Source: Streptomyces uncialis (GTDB taxonomy: Bacteria > Actinomycetota > Actinomycetes > Streptomycetales > Streptomycetaceae). Taken from it: 64,000 nucleotides of DNA. Below the pieces are notes generated by a model. That model worked only from the letters and a program-made list of their open reading frames with translations, had not been told where the DNA came from and did not search any database. Positions 43,901 through 52,981 of this stretch are shown piece by piece; within the stretch, counting starts at the first letter, position 1, and each line of letters begins with the position of its first letter. A program made the translations under genes and the position numbers. The DNA lies in the NCBI RefSeq assembly GCF_001905345.1, contig NZ_LFBV01000002.1, forward strand, positions 248,001 to 312,000, in the 5' to 3' direction.

Positions 43901-46900
43901 AGGGCAGTTGGCCCGGCCTTGTCTGCTGGGTGACCCGGCCCGCGCTGTCGTACGTGTACTCGGTGAGCAACCGCGGGATGATCTGCGGGTTCCAGGTGTG
44001 GCGCAGGCGCCCGGAGGTGTCGTACGCGTAGCTCTGGACGGACTTCGCGGTGGCCGCCGTCGCTCCGGGCGCGGTGGCCCAGACCTGGATCTCCTTGACC
44101 TGGCCGGTGAAGTCCCCGGGGGTGGTCGCGGTGGCCGTGGTGGCGGTGGCGTAGACGAACTCCAGCACCCGGCAACCGCGGGTGGCGGGGGTCTGTGCGC
44201 AGGTGCCGGCGGCGACGGCGGAGGTCGCGGCCACCATGCGCTTGGGCCGTGCCTTGATCCCGCCCGCCGTCGACACGTTCTCGGAGACGACCGTGGTGGT
44301 GGAGTTGCCGCGCCCGTCCAGCCGCACCGAGGAGACCTGCCAGGTGGTCGCGGCGGCGTCGAGCTTCTCGAAGTCGGTGACCGTGCCCTCGGCGTCGGTC
44401 AGGGTGAACGAGCCGGTCGTGCTGCCGCGCAGGGTCAGCTTCTCCGCGCCCGGTTCCGCGATCCACGCGGTCCTGGCGGCGTTGGCGGTGAAGTGGACGG
44501 CGTCGCCCTGGCTGCCGACCACGTTCACGGCGGTGTCGGAGATCCTGGTGATGTGGGAGTAGTCCGCACCCGCGGACTCCGCGACCACACCGGAGGCCCA
44601 TTCGTCCCCGAAGATGGCTACCTGGCCTTCCTGGTCACCGGCGGACGGGGTCCGTGAGGAAGCGGTACGGGTCACGGACAGCCCGAAGTGCGGGGCCTCG
44701 ACCTCGGAGAGGGTGAAGTCCCCGGTGAGCAGGTTCAGCGCCCCCGGTCCGACGAGTCGGGGTGCGGCGCCGGGTGCGTGCCGGTCGACGACCACCGTGT
44801 GCGGTTCGGTGCTGCCCGGGGCGCTGCCCGGTCCGGTGAAGTCGGCCTTGATCTGCACGGAGCCGTCGACGGCGACGGTATTGACGGCGTTCCACGCCAG
44901 CGGCGCGTTCTTGCCGTTCGTCAGCGGGACGGGCCACGCGGCGACCGGGCTGCTCCCCGAGGTGACGTCACCGGCCGGGATCTGCTGCCAGTTGTCCGCC
45001 GCGGAGCGGCGCCAGGAGAAGGAGACCTTGTCGTACTTGCTCGCGTCACCCTCGGCGACCAGCGGCAGACGTCGTGCGGTGCGTTCACCGTCGGACGGCT
45101 GGAGGAAGCCACCGGGGCCGGCGTGGAACCGGTACTCGGCCGCCTCGGACTTGTTGTCCGCGTTGTCCACGGCGCGCACCTGGAGGACATGGGTGCCGTC
45201 CAGCGGCGGGGTGACGGAGAGGGCCTTGGCGGCGTTGGAGCCGCCGGTGACGACCTTTGTCCAGGTCACACCGTCCAGGGACCATTCGAGCCAGTGGTGG
45301 TCGGCGGCGGGCGGGGTGACGGTGAAGGTACCGGCCTGGCCCGCGCCCTTGACCCATGCGGTGGACGGGTAGTCCGTCGAGGTGACGGAGGTGGGGGCGG
45401 AGGGAGCGGCGGTGTCCACGGTGAACGTCTTCCACGCCGACCAGCCGTTGTTGTAGTGGCTGCCGTCGTAGGGGGAGGTGCGGAACTTGTACGTCCTGCC
45501 GTTGGTCAGCACACCCGTGGGCACGGTGACGGAGGCGACCTGTCCTGACGGTACGTACTTGGAGACGAGGACATCGCCGGCCTGGGTGTTGGTGGCGTTG
45601 TCGAAGATCTGGAAGGTGCCGGTGACCTTGTCACCGTCGGCGTCCACGAAGGTATCGCGCAGGGTCGGCGTCACCGTGTTGACGGCGTAGGTACCGCCGT
45701 TGGAGAAGTACGGCGGTCCGGCCTCCTGCTTGGTGCCGGTACGGGGCCGGTAGTTGTAGGTGACCACGAGCTTGGGCGGATTGGACGCGGCGTTGGCCGA
45801 GTTGAGCCGCTTCCACTGCGCGGTGACCGACTCGCTGGAGGCGCGCAGACCCATATGGCCACGGGTGGCCTTGGCCGACGCCCACTCCTGGACCAGGGTG
45901 GACACATCGGCGTCGACCCAGCCGTCGGGCTGGGCGGCGCAGCCCGGGTTTCCCCTGGTCTCGGTGGAGGTGGCCCGCTTCGCCGTCCAGGCCGGCTGGG
46001 CGGACCAACGCGAGGAGGTCGTGGCAGCGCCGGTCGCCCACACCTCCCATGGGTATGCCTTGCAGTCGGTGTTGCCGGAGTGGAAGTTCCACAGCGACAG
46101 CTTGGCGTTCACGACCAGCGCGTCCTGGATCGGCGTGGTGTTCCAGGAGATGAACGAGCGGGCGGTCCGCGGCGTGCCGTCGGGGTTCGTGGTACCGGGG
46201 TTGCCCAGGTCCAGCTCGGTGTCGGCGGACCAGTCGACGGTCTCGCCCTGCTGCACATAGGTGTCGAACACGTTCGAGAGGGCGGACGTCGACGGATCGA
46301 CCGTCACCGGGTACTTCGTGGCCGGGTCGGCCAGGAACTCGGCGTCCGGGGTCACCACCAGTTCGAAGGACGAGCCCTTGGCGGCGACCTTCATCCCCAC
46401 CGGCACGCGCCGGGTGTGCTCGCCGGAGACGGGGTCGACGGTGGCGTCCCACATCACCGGCGCGGGCATCAGGGCCGTCTTCTTGTTCTTCCTGTCGGTG
46501 AAGAGCACGCTGCCGTCGGCCTGTTGCCGGACCTTGAGGCCCTGTGCCTTCAGGGGCAGGGTGTAGCTGTAGCCGTCGGAGGCCGGTCTCCGCTTGATCT
46601 CGACGAACTGCTCGAAGCCGGTCCGGGTCGCTTCGACCACGACGTCGGCACCGGGGACGGCGTTGACGTACTCGGCGCGCGTACCCTCCAGCTTCGGAGC
46701 GGGCAGGCCGCCCTTCCACTGGAGCGTGATCCGCTGATCGCCCTCGCCGAGCGTCACCAGATCGGTGGCCTTCGCCGTTCGCGCCGCCTTGAGCGACGTG
46801 GCCGGGCTGCCGGTCCGGCCGGCCAGCGTCAGCCCCTCGGGGTGGGCCACCGGCGCCACCGAGCCGTCGGCGCGCGCGGTGAGTTCGAGGTCGACGTTGC

Positions 46901-47249
46901 GCCAGTCGTCGGTGGCCCCGTCCCGGAAGCGCACCGGACCGGCGGTCAGTTCCGAGGTGAGTGAACCGTCCTTGTTCACCCAGGTCGTGGAGGTCTCCGT
47001 GCGCTCCGACAGCGCCTCGACCCGCTTGCCGGACAGCCGGGCCGCCACCCGCGCGGAGGTGATGTCCGCCGCCTGGGTCGCCGACGTCTTCCGGGGTTCC
47101 GCGTCCGGTTCGGCCGGGAGCGCCCTCGCGGGTGATCCGTCGAGCAGGGTGATGGACAGCGTCAGGACGAGACTGCCTGCTATGAAGCCCGAAATCCCTC
47201 CGGACCAAACCCGTCCGCGCTCTTCCGGCGCGGGCAGATGAACCGTCAT
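40974..47249 (-). CDS. Giant secreted RHS/YD-repeat protein with variable C-terminus
   Basis: This 2091-aa protein has a signal or anchor segment (about 15-45, 'ISGFIAGSLVLTLSITLL'), a DNRLRE-type domain (about 330-500, 'TYVQQGETVDWSADTELDLG', 'DVSTLVQEW') and Ig/Fn-like segments ('YKFRTSPYDGSHYNNGWSAW'). A long YD-repeat shell follows (about 1070-1930, 'YTYDSAGRVTQQT', 'YRYDAVGRLAG', 'VLMGVRLYDPKLGRFLQADP'). After the RHS core end near 'NADPCNSSDTTGL' comes a unique tail of about 130 residues rich in Lys/Arg/Trp/Tyr, as in polymorphic toxins; the tail family is not recognised. ATG 47249 has GAGGGAAT upstream; a further in-frame start gives no better signal. Confidence 0.9.
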   Translation of the reverse strand: MTVHLPAPEERGRVWSGGISGFIAGSLVLTLSITLLDGSPARALPAEPDAEPRKTSATQAADITSARVAARLSGKRVEALSERTETSTTWVNKDGSLTSELTAGPVRFRDGATDDWRNVDLELTARADGSVAPVAHPEGLTLAGRTGSPATSLKAARTAKATDLVTLGEGDQRITLQWKGGLPAPKLEGTRAEYVNAVPGADVVVEATRTGFEQFVEIKRRPASDGYSYTLPLKAQGLKVRQQADGSVLFTDRKNKKTALMPAPVMWDATVDPVSGEHTRRVPVGMKVAAKGSSFELVVTPDAEFLADPATKYPVTVDPSTSALSNVFDTYVQQGETVDWSADTELDLGNPGTTNPDGTPRTARSFISWNTTPIQDALVVNAKLSLWNFHSGNTDCKAYPWEVWATGAATTSSRWSAQPAWTAKRATSTETRGNPGCAAQPDGWVDADVSTLVQEWASAKATRGHMGLRASSESVTAQWKRLNSANAASNPPKLVVTYNYRPRTGTKQEAGPPYFSNGGTYAVNTVTPTLRDTFVDADGDKVTGTFQIFDNATNTQAGDVLVSKYVPSGQVASVTVPTGVLTNGRTYKFRTSPYDGSHYNNGWSAWKTFTVDTAAPSAPTSVTSTDYPSTAWVKGAGQAGTFTVTPPAADHHWLEWSLDGVTWTKVVTGGSNAAKALSVTPPLDGTHVLQVRAVDNADNKSEAAEYRFHAGPGGFLQPSDGERTARRLPLVAEGDASKYDKVSFSWRRSAADNWQQIPAGDVTSGSSPVAAWPVPLTNGKNAPLAWNAVNTVAVDGSVQIKADFTGPGSAPGSTEPHTVVVDRHAPGAAPRLVGPGALNLLTGDFTLSEVEAPHFGLSVTRTASSRTPSAGDQEGQVAIFGDEWASGVVAESAGADYSHITRISDTAVNVVGSQGDAVHFTANAARTAWIAEPGAEKLTLRGSTTGSFTLTDAEGTVTDFEKLDAAATTWQVSSVRLDGRGNSTTTVVSENVSTAGGIKARPKRMVAATSAVAAGTCAQTPATRGCRVLEFVYATATTATATTPGDFTGQVKEIQVWATAPGATAATAKSVQSYAYDTSGRLRHTWNPQIIPRLLTEYTYDSAGRVTQQTRPGQLPWTFAYGQAGNSAAAGPGMLLRVTRPGLQPGSAGTVQGEAVTSVVYDVPLTGPSAPYGMGSADVKAWGQSDAPTDATAVFPADSAPASHTGGALGAGDYARATVQYLGASGHQVNVAAPGGRISASETDRFGNTVRELTPANRALALGTTAADRAALADLGIGDLPSAERAELLSTRSVHDATGTRELQELGPLSRIDLTRDLTSGTTTLNSAGSSVVARAWTVNTYDTGRPTDGTATVKDQITGTVTGAQLRDQPTLHADTRETRTVYDWQRGLATRTVQDPGGLSVTTVTEHDAQGRVVKEIRPGGAATSATTRVTDYWSATGTGTCSGRPEWADLPCRTSPGGAVVGGGTNPAELPVTVTEYDRWGSPAKVSETAGGITRDTVTTYDDAGRPVSVAMTGGIGQAQPTTTTTYDDTTGEAVRNTADGGAAITKVFDKLGRQISYTDADGGVTQIRYDLLDRITQTSDSVPSTVTYTYDHQAEPRGLATSTTDSVAGEIGTVYNADGAVTKETLPGGHTLSQEIDPTGSARSRTYTRNSDSAVVLSDSIETSVHSQRTAHSGWSNQQYRYDAVGRLAGVDDTAATVCTRRSYTFGERSTRTALTTATAAPGLDCPTSAGTTTTHTYDSGDRLTGTGYVHDAFGRTTTAPGHGTLSYYAGDLVHRQTVGSSRQTWQRDPELRVRSWTTETGSGSTWTQTASKRNHYDSDSDSPRWVVEDTATGAITRNIVSAAGALTATSTRTGDVVLQLTNLHGDVALRLPLNSAEAPTAFDHDEYGGPRDSRPAARYAWLGGRQRSADTLSGLVLMGVRLYDPKLGRFLQADPVPGGSANAYDYANADPCNSSDTTGLAPKCGKVHKTNGYSLQIITRRRGGGVTRDGHRYIGYYVETQIKGFANRYLSRNAVYAETWGTRPGKRRMTKLQGKASWYTPWKKQWEVHYNIQVKPGTRIVTHGNGVVIGWNGFVTAVSSICNASS

Positions 47250-47381
47250 ATTCCCTCGTTTTCCGAATACTTGACCTTCACATCTATGAGTCGCCTGTGA
47301 ACGTAGCAAGGAGGAAATGCGCTTGAAAGCGTGCCTAAACCGGCGAAAGAAGTTGCATCCGCTCATGGCGGGCGCGTGATC

Positions 47382-47834
47382 ATGATCACCGAGAATTCGG
47401 GATTACGGCGCCCGAGGGAACAACTGCTCCGCTTCGACACGGACATCTTCGAGGAGAACCTGCGCACCATCGTGTTGGGCCTCGCCCAGGAGGCACTCTC
47501 CGAGCAGCAAGCCGCCCGTATCGCGCTCGCGCTCATGATCGCCGCGCCCGGAAGCCTGCAACAGGGGCGGGAGATCCTGCGCAACCTCGCGGACCAGCGC
47601 ACCCCGCCGACCACGGCGAACGGAGCCGCGTCGGACCGCAGTCGGAACCCGGCCCACACGCACCACACCGCGCGGCACTCGTTCTGGCCGCCGCCGTCGT
47701 CTGGAGCAGACGGGGAACACAGCCGAGACCGGCCGCACCGGACACCCCGGGACAGCCCGTGTCCTGTCCTGCATCCCGCCGGGTACGGGACGACCGCTGA
47801 TACCGAACGCCCGCTGATACCCCAGGAGGCGTGA
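47382..47834 (+). CDS. Possible small hypothetical protein
   Basis: From ATG 47382 the frame reads 150 codons. The first 70 ('QLLRFDTDIFEENLRTIVLGLAQEALSEQQAARIALALM', represented here by 'ENLRTIVLGLAQEALSEQ') look like a genuine helical protein; the remainder is His/Arg/Pro-rich and low in information, so the true protein may be shorter by frameshift or the 3' part decayed. It is divergent from the RHS gene. No family recognised. Confidence 0.4.
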   Translation: MITENSGLRRPREQLLRFDTDIFEENLRTIVLGLAQEALSEQQAARIALALMIAAPGSLQQGREILRNLADQRTPPTTANGAASDRSRNPAHTHHTARHSFWPPPSSGADGEHSRDRPHRTPRDSPCPVLHPAGYGTTADTERPLIPQEA

Positions 47835-48003
47835 ACCAGGGCGGGCCGTCGGGGCACCTGCCCGAATCCAGGCAGCCACGACGCGGCCGTGGGGGCACCG
47901 CCCCGGATTCCGGTCCTGCCCAGCCGGGGTGCGGGCCGGACTGCTGCGGTTTCTGGCTGGCCTTACCGGGCTTGTGGTGGCCCGCGGCAGCGGAGCGGGG
48001 TGG

Positions 48004-48609
48004 TTATCCGTAGGCGCGGATGATCCGGCCGGTGTCGGTGCCTTCGACGCAGTCCAGGTAGTGGGTGACGAGTTCGTCCATGGGTACGGGTCGCATGCCC
48101 GGGAAGCGTGGGGAGAAGGCTTCTGTGGAGTCGCCGACCATCGTGGGGCTGACCACGTTGATCCGCATGCCCCTTGGTAGTTCGATCGCTGCTGAGAGCG
48201 TGAAGCTGTGGAGGGCGCCGCTGATGACGCCGCCGCCGGTGGCGTGGGGCCATGCCTGGTCCGCGAAGATGCCGGAGGTGAGGGTGAAGGAGGCGCCATC
48301 GGCGCAGTGGTGCTGGCCGGTGAGGACCAGGTCCGCCTGTCCGAAGAACTTCGCCCGCGTGTTCTCGTGCAGCGCGTCCGCGGTGAGTGCGGCGAATTCG
48401 TCGAGGAGTCCGTGCGCGGCGACGCTCACGACGCTGTCGACGGCGCCGGCCTCGCGGTACATGGCTTCGATGGAGGTGTGCGAGAGGAGGTCGACGTGGA
48501 GGTCGCCGGAGGTGCGTCCGGCGACGACGACGTCGTGGCCGTGGGACCGGAGTGCGGGTACCAGGCGTTGGCCGATGGTGCCGCCACCGCCGACCACGAT
48601 GATCTTCAT
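48004..48609 (-). CDS. Short-chain dehydrogenase/reductase
   Basis: This 201-aa protein begins 'MKIIVVGGGGTIGQRLVPAL', an NADP-type Rossmann loop, and contains 'VDSVVSVAAHG' and 'TLTSGIFADQAWP'. It is short for an SDR and lacks a clear YxxxK: the usual Tyr position reads 'GGGVISGALHSF', so it may be an atypical or non-catalytic member. The ATG overlaps the stop of the XRE regulator gene (ATGA), so that regulator very likely controls it. Confidence 0.82.
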   Translation of the reverse strand: MKIIVVGGGGTIGQRLVPALRSHGHDVVVAGRTSGDLHVDLLSHTSIEAMYREAGAVDSVVSVAAHGLLDEFAALTADALHENTRAKFFGQADLVLTGQHHCADGASFTLTSGIFADQAWPHATGGGVISGALHSFTLSAAIELPRGMRINVVSPTMVGDSTEAFSPRFPGMRPVPMDELVTHYLDCVEGTDTGRIIRAYG

Positions 48610-49496
48610 CGGGTGTTCTCCTTCTGGGGCGTGGATTCGGGTGCGGGCCGCCGGTCGAGGCTCTGTGCGAGCAGGGTGAGGGCGTCGGCGTCCGGGGTAC
48701 CGGGGCGGGCGTGGAAGAGGCCGATCTGCTGGTCGTCGTCCGGCAGGGTGAGCGTCTCGTTCGCCAGGGTCACGCGGCCGATGAGGGGATGCCGCAGTTC
48801 GCGTACGTGGTAGGAGCAGATCCGCACGGGGCGCCTCGCCCACATCCGGGCGAACTCGGGGCTTCTGGAAGCGAGTTCGCCGATGCGTCGTTCGAGTGCG
48901 GTGTCGGCGGGGTGCCGTGCGGACGCGTGGTGCAGGGCCGCGACCGTGACCTGTGCCTTGGCGGACCAGTCGTGGTGGAGGGCGCGGTGGTGCGGATCGA
49001 GGAAGAGCATGCGGGCGATGTTCGGCCGGATCTGTGCGTCCGGGGCGTCGGCGTCGAGATGGCCGGCCAGCAGGGCGTGGCCGAGGCGGTTCCAGCCCAG
49101 GACGTCGGCGCGGTGGTCGATCACGATCGCCGGTGTTCCCGGGATCGCGGCGAGCAGGTCACGCACCGAGGGCCGCAGCCTGCTCCTGCGGGAACGGGAG
49201 GGGCTCGGGCGTCCGGGGGCCGCGAGGATCCGCAGGTGTTCGTGTTCGGCCCTGTCCAGTCGCAGCGCGGCGGCCAGCGCGTCGATGACCGCGGGCGAGG
49301 CACTGCTGCTCGCGCCCTGTTCGAGGCGGGTGTAGTAGCCGACGCTGACCCCGGCGAGTTCGGCGAGTTCCTCCCTGCGCAGGCCCGGGACCCGACGGTG
49401 GGAGAGGCCGGGCGCGATCCCTGCCGCATCCGGCGTCAGGCGTTCACGCCGGGTACGCAGGAATCCGCCGAGGTCGTTCGTTCCTGTGGTGGTCAC
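48606..49496 (-). CDS. XRE regulator with MmyB-like ligand domain
   Basis: This 296-aa protein has an N-terminal HTH ('RVPGLRREELAELAGVSVGYYTRLEQG' region) that is the stereotyped start of the actinobacterial MmyB group, and a C-terminal PAS-like domain ('PAIVIDHRADVLGWNRLGHAL', 'MLFLDPHHRALHHDW'). Such regulators commonly sit next to the SDR or oxidoreductase gene they control, as here. It is divergent from the NTF2-like gene. Confidence 0.9.
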   Translation of the reverse strand: MTTTGTNDLGGFLRTRRERLTPDAAGIAPGLSHRRVPGLRREELAELAGVSVGYYTRLEQGASSSASPAVIDALAAALRLDRAEHEHLRILAAPGRPSPSRSRRSRLRPSVRDLLAAIPGTPAIVIDHRADVLGWNRLGHALLAGHLDADAPDAQIRPNIARMLFLDPHHRALHHDWSAKAQVTVAALHHASARHPADTALERRIGELASRSPEFARMWARRPVRICSYHVRELRHPLIGRVTLANETLTLPDDDQQIGLFHARPGTPDADALTLLAQSLDRRPAPESTPQKENTR

Positions 49497-49759
49497 CGGC
49501 CCATCGTCGCGTGATCCGTCCGCGTCTACCTGCCCCGGACAGGGATACCCTCACGCCCCGCCGACCACCCGGAGGAACCGGTCCCAGCGCCTCGTACCGC
49601 TGGAGCGGTGTTCCGCGGCCAGTCGGATCGCCCGTCCGGTCACGACGCCACGGCGGGTCAACCCGGCCCGGAGGGTCCCGCCACTGCCGTCGGCTGCATC
49701 GCATCGCGGACCTCACGCTGCCGCCGCAGGGCCGGAGAGCCGCACCACCCACCCCTCAG

Positions 49760-49775
49760 TAGTCAAGCTTGACTA
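49760..49775. promoter_or_regulatory. Perfect 16-bp palindrome TAGTCAAGCTTGACTA
   Basis: An AT-rich exact inverted repeat stands out in GC-rich DNA, 65 bp before the NTF2-like gene and about 265 bp before the divergent XRE gene. It looks like a dimeric regulator operator overlapping a promoter. The rest of 49497-49840 shows no gene. Confidence 0.65.
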
Positions 49776-49840
49776 ATAGGGGTCGGCGGGCATACCTTGA
49801 CCAGGTAATCGCTTGTGATCAGCTCGTTGGAGGAATACGC

Positions 49841-50272
49841 GTGACCCAGCTTCCGGACGCCGGATACACCCCGACCCCCGCCGACCACGCCGGTGTCCAG
49901 GCATGGTTCGCGGAGTACGACGCAGCCGCCGCGCGACGGGACATCGAAGGGATGGCGGACCTCGCCGTCTTCCCCCTGAACCTCGTCAGCGACGACCCCG
50001 CGGGCGAGGGCGCCTCGGCCCAGTGGGACCGCAAGCAGTTCATCGACACCATGACGCACGTGATGGGTGAGGGTTCCGAAGACATCACCTTCGAATCCGT
50101 TCGCACCCCGGTCTTCCTGAGCCCCGCGATGGCCGTGGTCTTCACCGACTCGACGATGACGGCGGGCGGCACCACCCAGCAGTTGCGGTACGCCGACATC
50201 CTGATCAAACGGGACGGGCGGTGGGCCTTCCAGACCATGGTCCAGGGAGGGTGGGGCGACAACCTCCGCTGA
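49841..50272 (+). CDS. NTF2-like (SnoaL/DUF4440-type) protein
   Basis: This 143-aa protein has the cone-shaped NTF2-like pattern: helix 'GVQAWFAEYDAAAARRDIEG', strand 'MADLAVFPLNLVSDD', then 'PAMAVVFTDSTMTAGG' and 'LIKRDGRWAFQTMVQGGW'. Members bind small hydrophobic ligands or act as isomerases; many are of unknown function. GTG 49841 follows GGAGGAATACGC. A perfect palindrome upstream suggests induced expression. Confidence 0.8.
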   Translation: MTQLPDAGYTPTPADHAGVQAWFAEYDAAAARRDIEGMADLAVFPLNLVSDDPAGEGASAQWDRKQFIDTMTHVMGEGSEDITFESVRTPVFLSPAMAVVFTDSTMTAGGTTQQLRYADILIKRDGRWAFQTMVQGGWGDNLR

Positions 50273-50637
50273 CGGGGCGGCACGTGCCTCGTACATCGCC
50301 AGACGCGAACGGCTGTCTCGTGAATGACCCTCGGACGTATCCCCGCCGCCCTGCGCGAGACATACGAAGCATCACACTGAGCCCGGGACCGGCCTCCCGA
50401 CCGATGTCCCTGAGCCCATGCTGCCGACTGGTCAAGGAAATTCGCTGACTGCGACAACGAGGACGGCCGCCTCGAAGCCGACGCAGCCGCTCCCCGGGGC
50501 CGCGGGTCACGGTGACGGGAGTTCCCGCCACGGCCCCGGGGGTGCGGCGAAGCGGGGCGGTCCGGGTCATCCGGCCAGGTGGGGCAGGTATGGGCGAGGG
50601 TCCGCCCGGTCAGCCGGCCGGTGAGGTGCGTGCCGGT
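50273..50637. other. 365-bp gap, no gene seen
   Basis: Stop-poor frames only; GGCACGTGCC at 50280-50289 is a short palindrome just past the NTF2-like gene. No promoter or coding signal is clear apart from decayed sequence leading into the membrane glycosyltransferase-like fragment. Confidence 0.35.
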
Positions 50638-50970
50638 CACGGCTGCGTCCGTGACCCTCTCGGCAGTAAGCGCAGGGCCTGGGAACTCGCCGGACACCCG
50701 CCCGTCGCCGGGACGGATCTCGCGCGGGAGCGTGTACCGGCCGCCTCTCACAGCCTCTACGGCACCGAGGTGGCGCCCGCCGAACTCCGCACCCGGATGC
50801 TCGCCCGCCACCGGATCATCGCCGTTGGCTCCCCGCCCGGCGACGCGGTGGAGAACGACCCGATGGCCCGGGTGAAGCGGGACACGCTCGCCAACCACTT
50901 CCAGGCATGCGGCGAGCGCCGGGCCGGCGGGGCGATGATCACGGTGTACGCACGCCCCGACCAGTGCTGA
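50638..50970 (+). pseudogene. C-terminal remnant resembling a membrane glycosyltransferase (GT39-like)
   Basis: The last 70 or so codons ('YGTEVAPAELRTRMLARHRI', 'VGSPPGDAVENDPMARVKRD', 'RRAGGAMITVYARP') read like the soluble C-terminal end of actinobacterial GT39-type mannosyltransferases, but no membrane domain or start is present upstream. I treat it as a truncated remnant. The assignment rests on recollection of such C-termini. Confidence 0.4.
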
Positions 50971-51359
50971 GTCGAACGGGACGGAGTCAACAGGGGGGAC
51001 GATCCGCCCGTGGGCGAGGCGGATCGCACCGGGACGGTGGTTCAGGACTGTCCCCCGCGTGGGCGGGACGAATACTGCGTGACCTGCGGCGTTGTTACGT
51101 GATCATGCTGTTCGTCGTCACATCCTGCCTGTCGTCCTCTCCACTGAGGACTTCGTCCTGCTCGGCCAGGAGGGCGCGGCCGGACTGGGATTCGACCGGT
51201 TGTCCGGCCACCGTCGCCCCACCTGGCCCGGAATAGAGGCGTCCGGTACGGGCTCCGCAGCCACCCCGGGTGGGCGGCATCCCGTGACGGTCCGTCGGGC
51301 CGAGGCCGTCGCCTCGGCCGGTGGGAACGGCGCGGGCGGGTCCGTCCTCGTCCAGCACC
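50971..51359. other. 389-bp gap, no gene seen
   Basis: No convincing frame, repeat or terminator. Composition is less extreme around 51080-51140 (several AT-rich stretches such as TGATCATGCTG), compatible with intergenic or relic DNA. Confidence 0.35.
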
Positions 51360-52586
51360 TCACCTGCCCGGTCCTGCCCGACGCGGGCGCCGTCGGGTGG
51401 GGACGGCCTCGACCGACCGGGCGGGTTCCGTCGCCCCGGCCCGCGGTGCGGCGAGGATCTCCCGCCCGCGCTCCGGGGTGATCAGCGGGCCCAGGACCGG
51501 ATCGGCGAGCAGGCCGATCGGAGCGATCAGCGAGGGCCCGGGAGCCTCCCACAGCGGAAGCGCGTCCCGCAGGGTCCGCCACGCGGCGTCACTCGCCCCC
51601 GCGCGGGCCGATTCCCGGGCCTGGGCGACGGCCCGGCCCCAGGGGCCGGGAGGCGTGTAGCGGTGGGTGCCGTCCTTCACCGCGTCCAGTACGGACCCGG
51701 CGGCCTCCCGGACGGCCCCGCAGGCGGTCATCGCCTCCAGCCAGCGGCCGTCACCGTCCAACCGCCGGTCGTCGTGTGCCCGCGTCATGGCCTCCACGGG
51801 CAGGATCTCCGGCAGGTAGCGCGGGTCGGCGACCAGGGCGCCATAGCTCCGCCGGAAGCCGTGCGGCTCCAGCAGATGCCGTATCTGGGTCAGCAGAACG
51901 GCGCTGTGCGGCCGTCCGAAGGACAGTGCCTCCTCAAGCAGGGGCACGGCCTCCTCGTACCGTCCCCGCAGCGACAGCAGGCGGGACTCCTCCACCCGGG
52001 CGTCATGGAATCGCGTGGTCGCGTTCACGAAGTCGGTTCTCTCCGCGCGGTCGGAGTGGAAGCCGCGGTACATGGCTTCCATGTACGCGCGGAACGACGG
52101 GTACCGGTCCGGCAGTTCACCGCTCCAGCCCCTGAAGACGTAGAGGGCCCACTCGCCGTCCTGGTCCTGGTCGCCCGGGTCGAGCAGGGCGTGCGAGATG
52201 TCGGAGTCCGTCTCCAGCCGTAGCGCCCGTCGCCACATCCCGGCGAGCAGGACGTCCTCCCTGCGCGGGTCGTCGCCCAGATTCTGCTCGAACACCGGGG
52301 TCACGTCGTACGGGTCCTGGAACCAGTCGATATCCGTGGCGCCGCCGAGCTGGTAGACCCCGGCCGTCTCGTCCACATGCCAACCGTCGCTCACGGCGAG
52401 GAACTGCCGGTACGAAGGCGGCAGCCTCCGGCCCAGCCGCTCTTCGGCCGCGACGATCACCGCCTCGTCCGCCCCGGGCCTGCCCAGGCGCACAGCCGTC
52501 CGCTCTCCGTCATCCTCCTCGCGCGGAACCCACTCGTCTTGCCAACGTCCTAGGAACTCACGCAAGTTGCGGGACTCGTGACTCAT
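51360..52586 (-). CDS. SMI1/KNR4 (SUKH) domain protein
   Basis: This 408-aa protein has an N-terminal SUKH domain (about 35-160: 'VIVAAEERLGRRLPPSYRQFLAVSDGW', cited for 'EERLGRRLPPSYRQFLAVSD', and 'WALYVFRGWSGELPDRYPSF'). A helical, partly TPR-like region follows ('SLRGRYEEAVPLLEEALSFG'), and the tail is Arg/Pro-rich. SUKH proteins are frequent immunity proteins for nuclease toxins in polymorphic toxin systems, but this one lies 4 kb from the RHS gene and no toxin ORF adjoins it. Function is therefore open. Confidence 0.82.
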   Translation of the reverse strand: MSHESRNLREFLGRWQDEWVPREEDDGERTAVRLGRPGADEAVIVAAEERLGRRLPPSYRQFLAVSDGWHVDETAGVYQLGGATDIDWFQDPYDVTPVFEQNLGDDPRREDVLLAGMWRRALRLETDSDISHALLDPGDQDQDGEWALYVFRGWSGELPDRYPSFRAYMEAMYRGFHSDRAERTDFVNATTRFHDARVEESRLLSLRGRYEEAVPLLEEALSFGRPHSAVLLTQIRHLLEPHGFRRSYGALVADPRYLPEILPVEAMTRAHDDRRLDGDGRWLEAMTACGAVREAAGSVLDAVKDGTHRYTPPGPWGRAVAQARESARAGASDAAWRTLRDALPLWEAPGPSLIAPIGLLADPVLGPLITPERGREILAAPRAGATEPARSVEAVPTRRRPRRAGPGR

Positions 52587-52981
52587 GGCCGAATGCTGTC
52601 ATGCGGCACCGACAACGGCCCGCGACGACGGGCCGGACTCAGGTCAGGGTTCCGGGCGCCGGATCTCTGCGGACAGGATGGTGTCGGCGGTGGCCAGTTG
52701 GGAGTGCAGATGGTCCATGGCCCTGGGGCCGATCAGGACGTCACCGCGTACTCGCTTCTGCGCGGCATCGGCAATCGGTGCGTCGGCGCCGATCCCCGCT
52801 ACGACGCGCGCCGCCTCGTCGATCTGGCGGTCATGGGACTGAGGCAGCAAGGCGCCGACTGAAGTGACCGAGGGCCGCGATCGGCCATACCACCTCGCCC
52901 CGAAGTCCCAACTCGACTCCCCCGCCGTTGAACGAGGCCACTCTCCACCGGGGTCCACGGGACTGACACAGCCCCACGCAC
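52587..52981. other. 395-bp gap with an unassigned reverse frame
   Basis: A reverse-strand frame at 52644-52880 has moderately protein-like content ending 'LATADTILSAEIRRPEP', without a start or RBS and without a family I recognise. It may be the end of a decayed gene. Nothing else is apparent. Confidence 0.3.

Noticed and set aside
43023..44657. Forward 544-codon frame inside the RHS gene
   Set aside because: Antisense shadow of YD repeats; low-complexity Gly/Val composition and no RBS.
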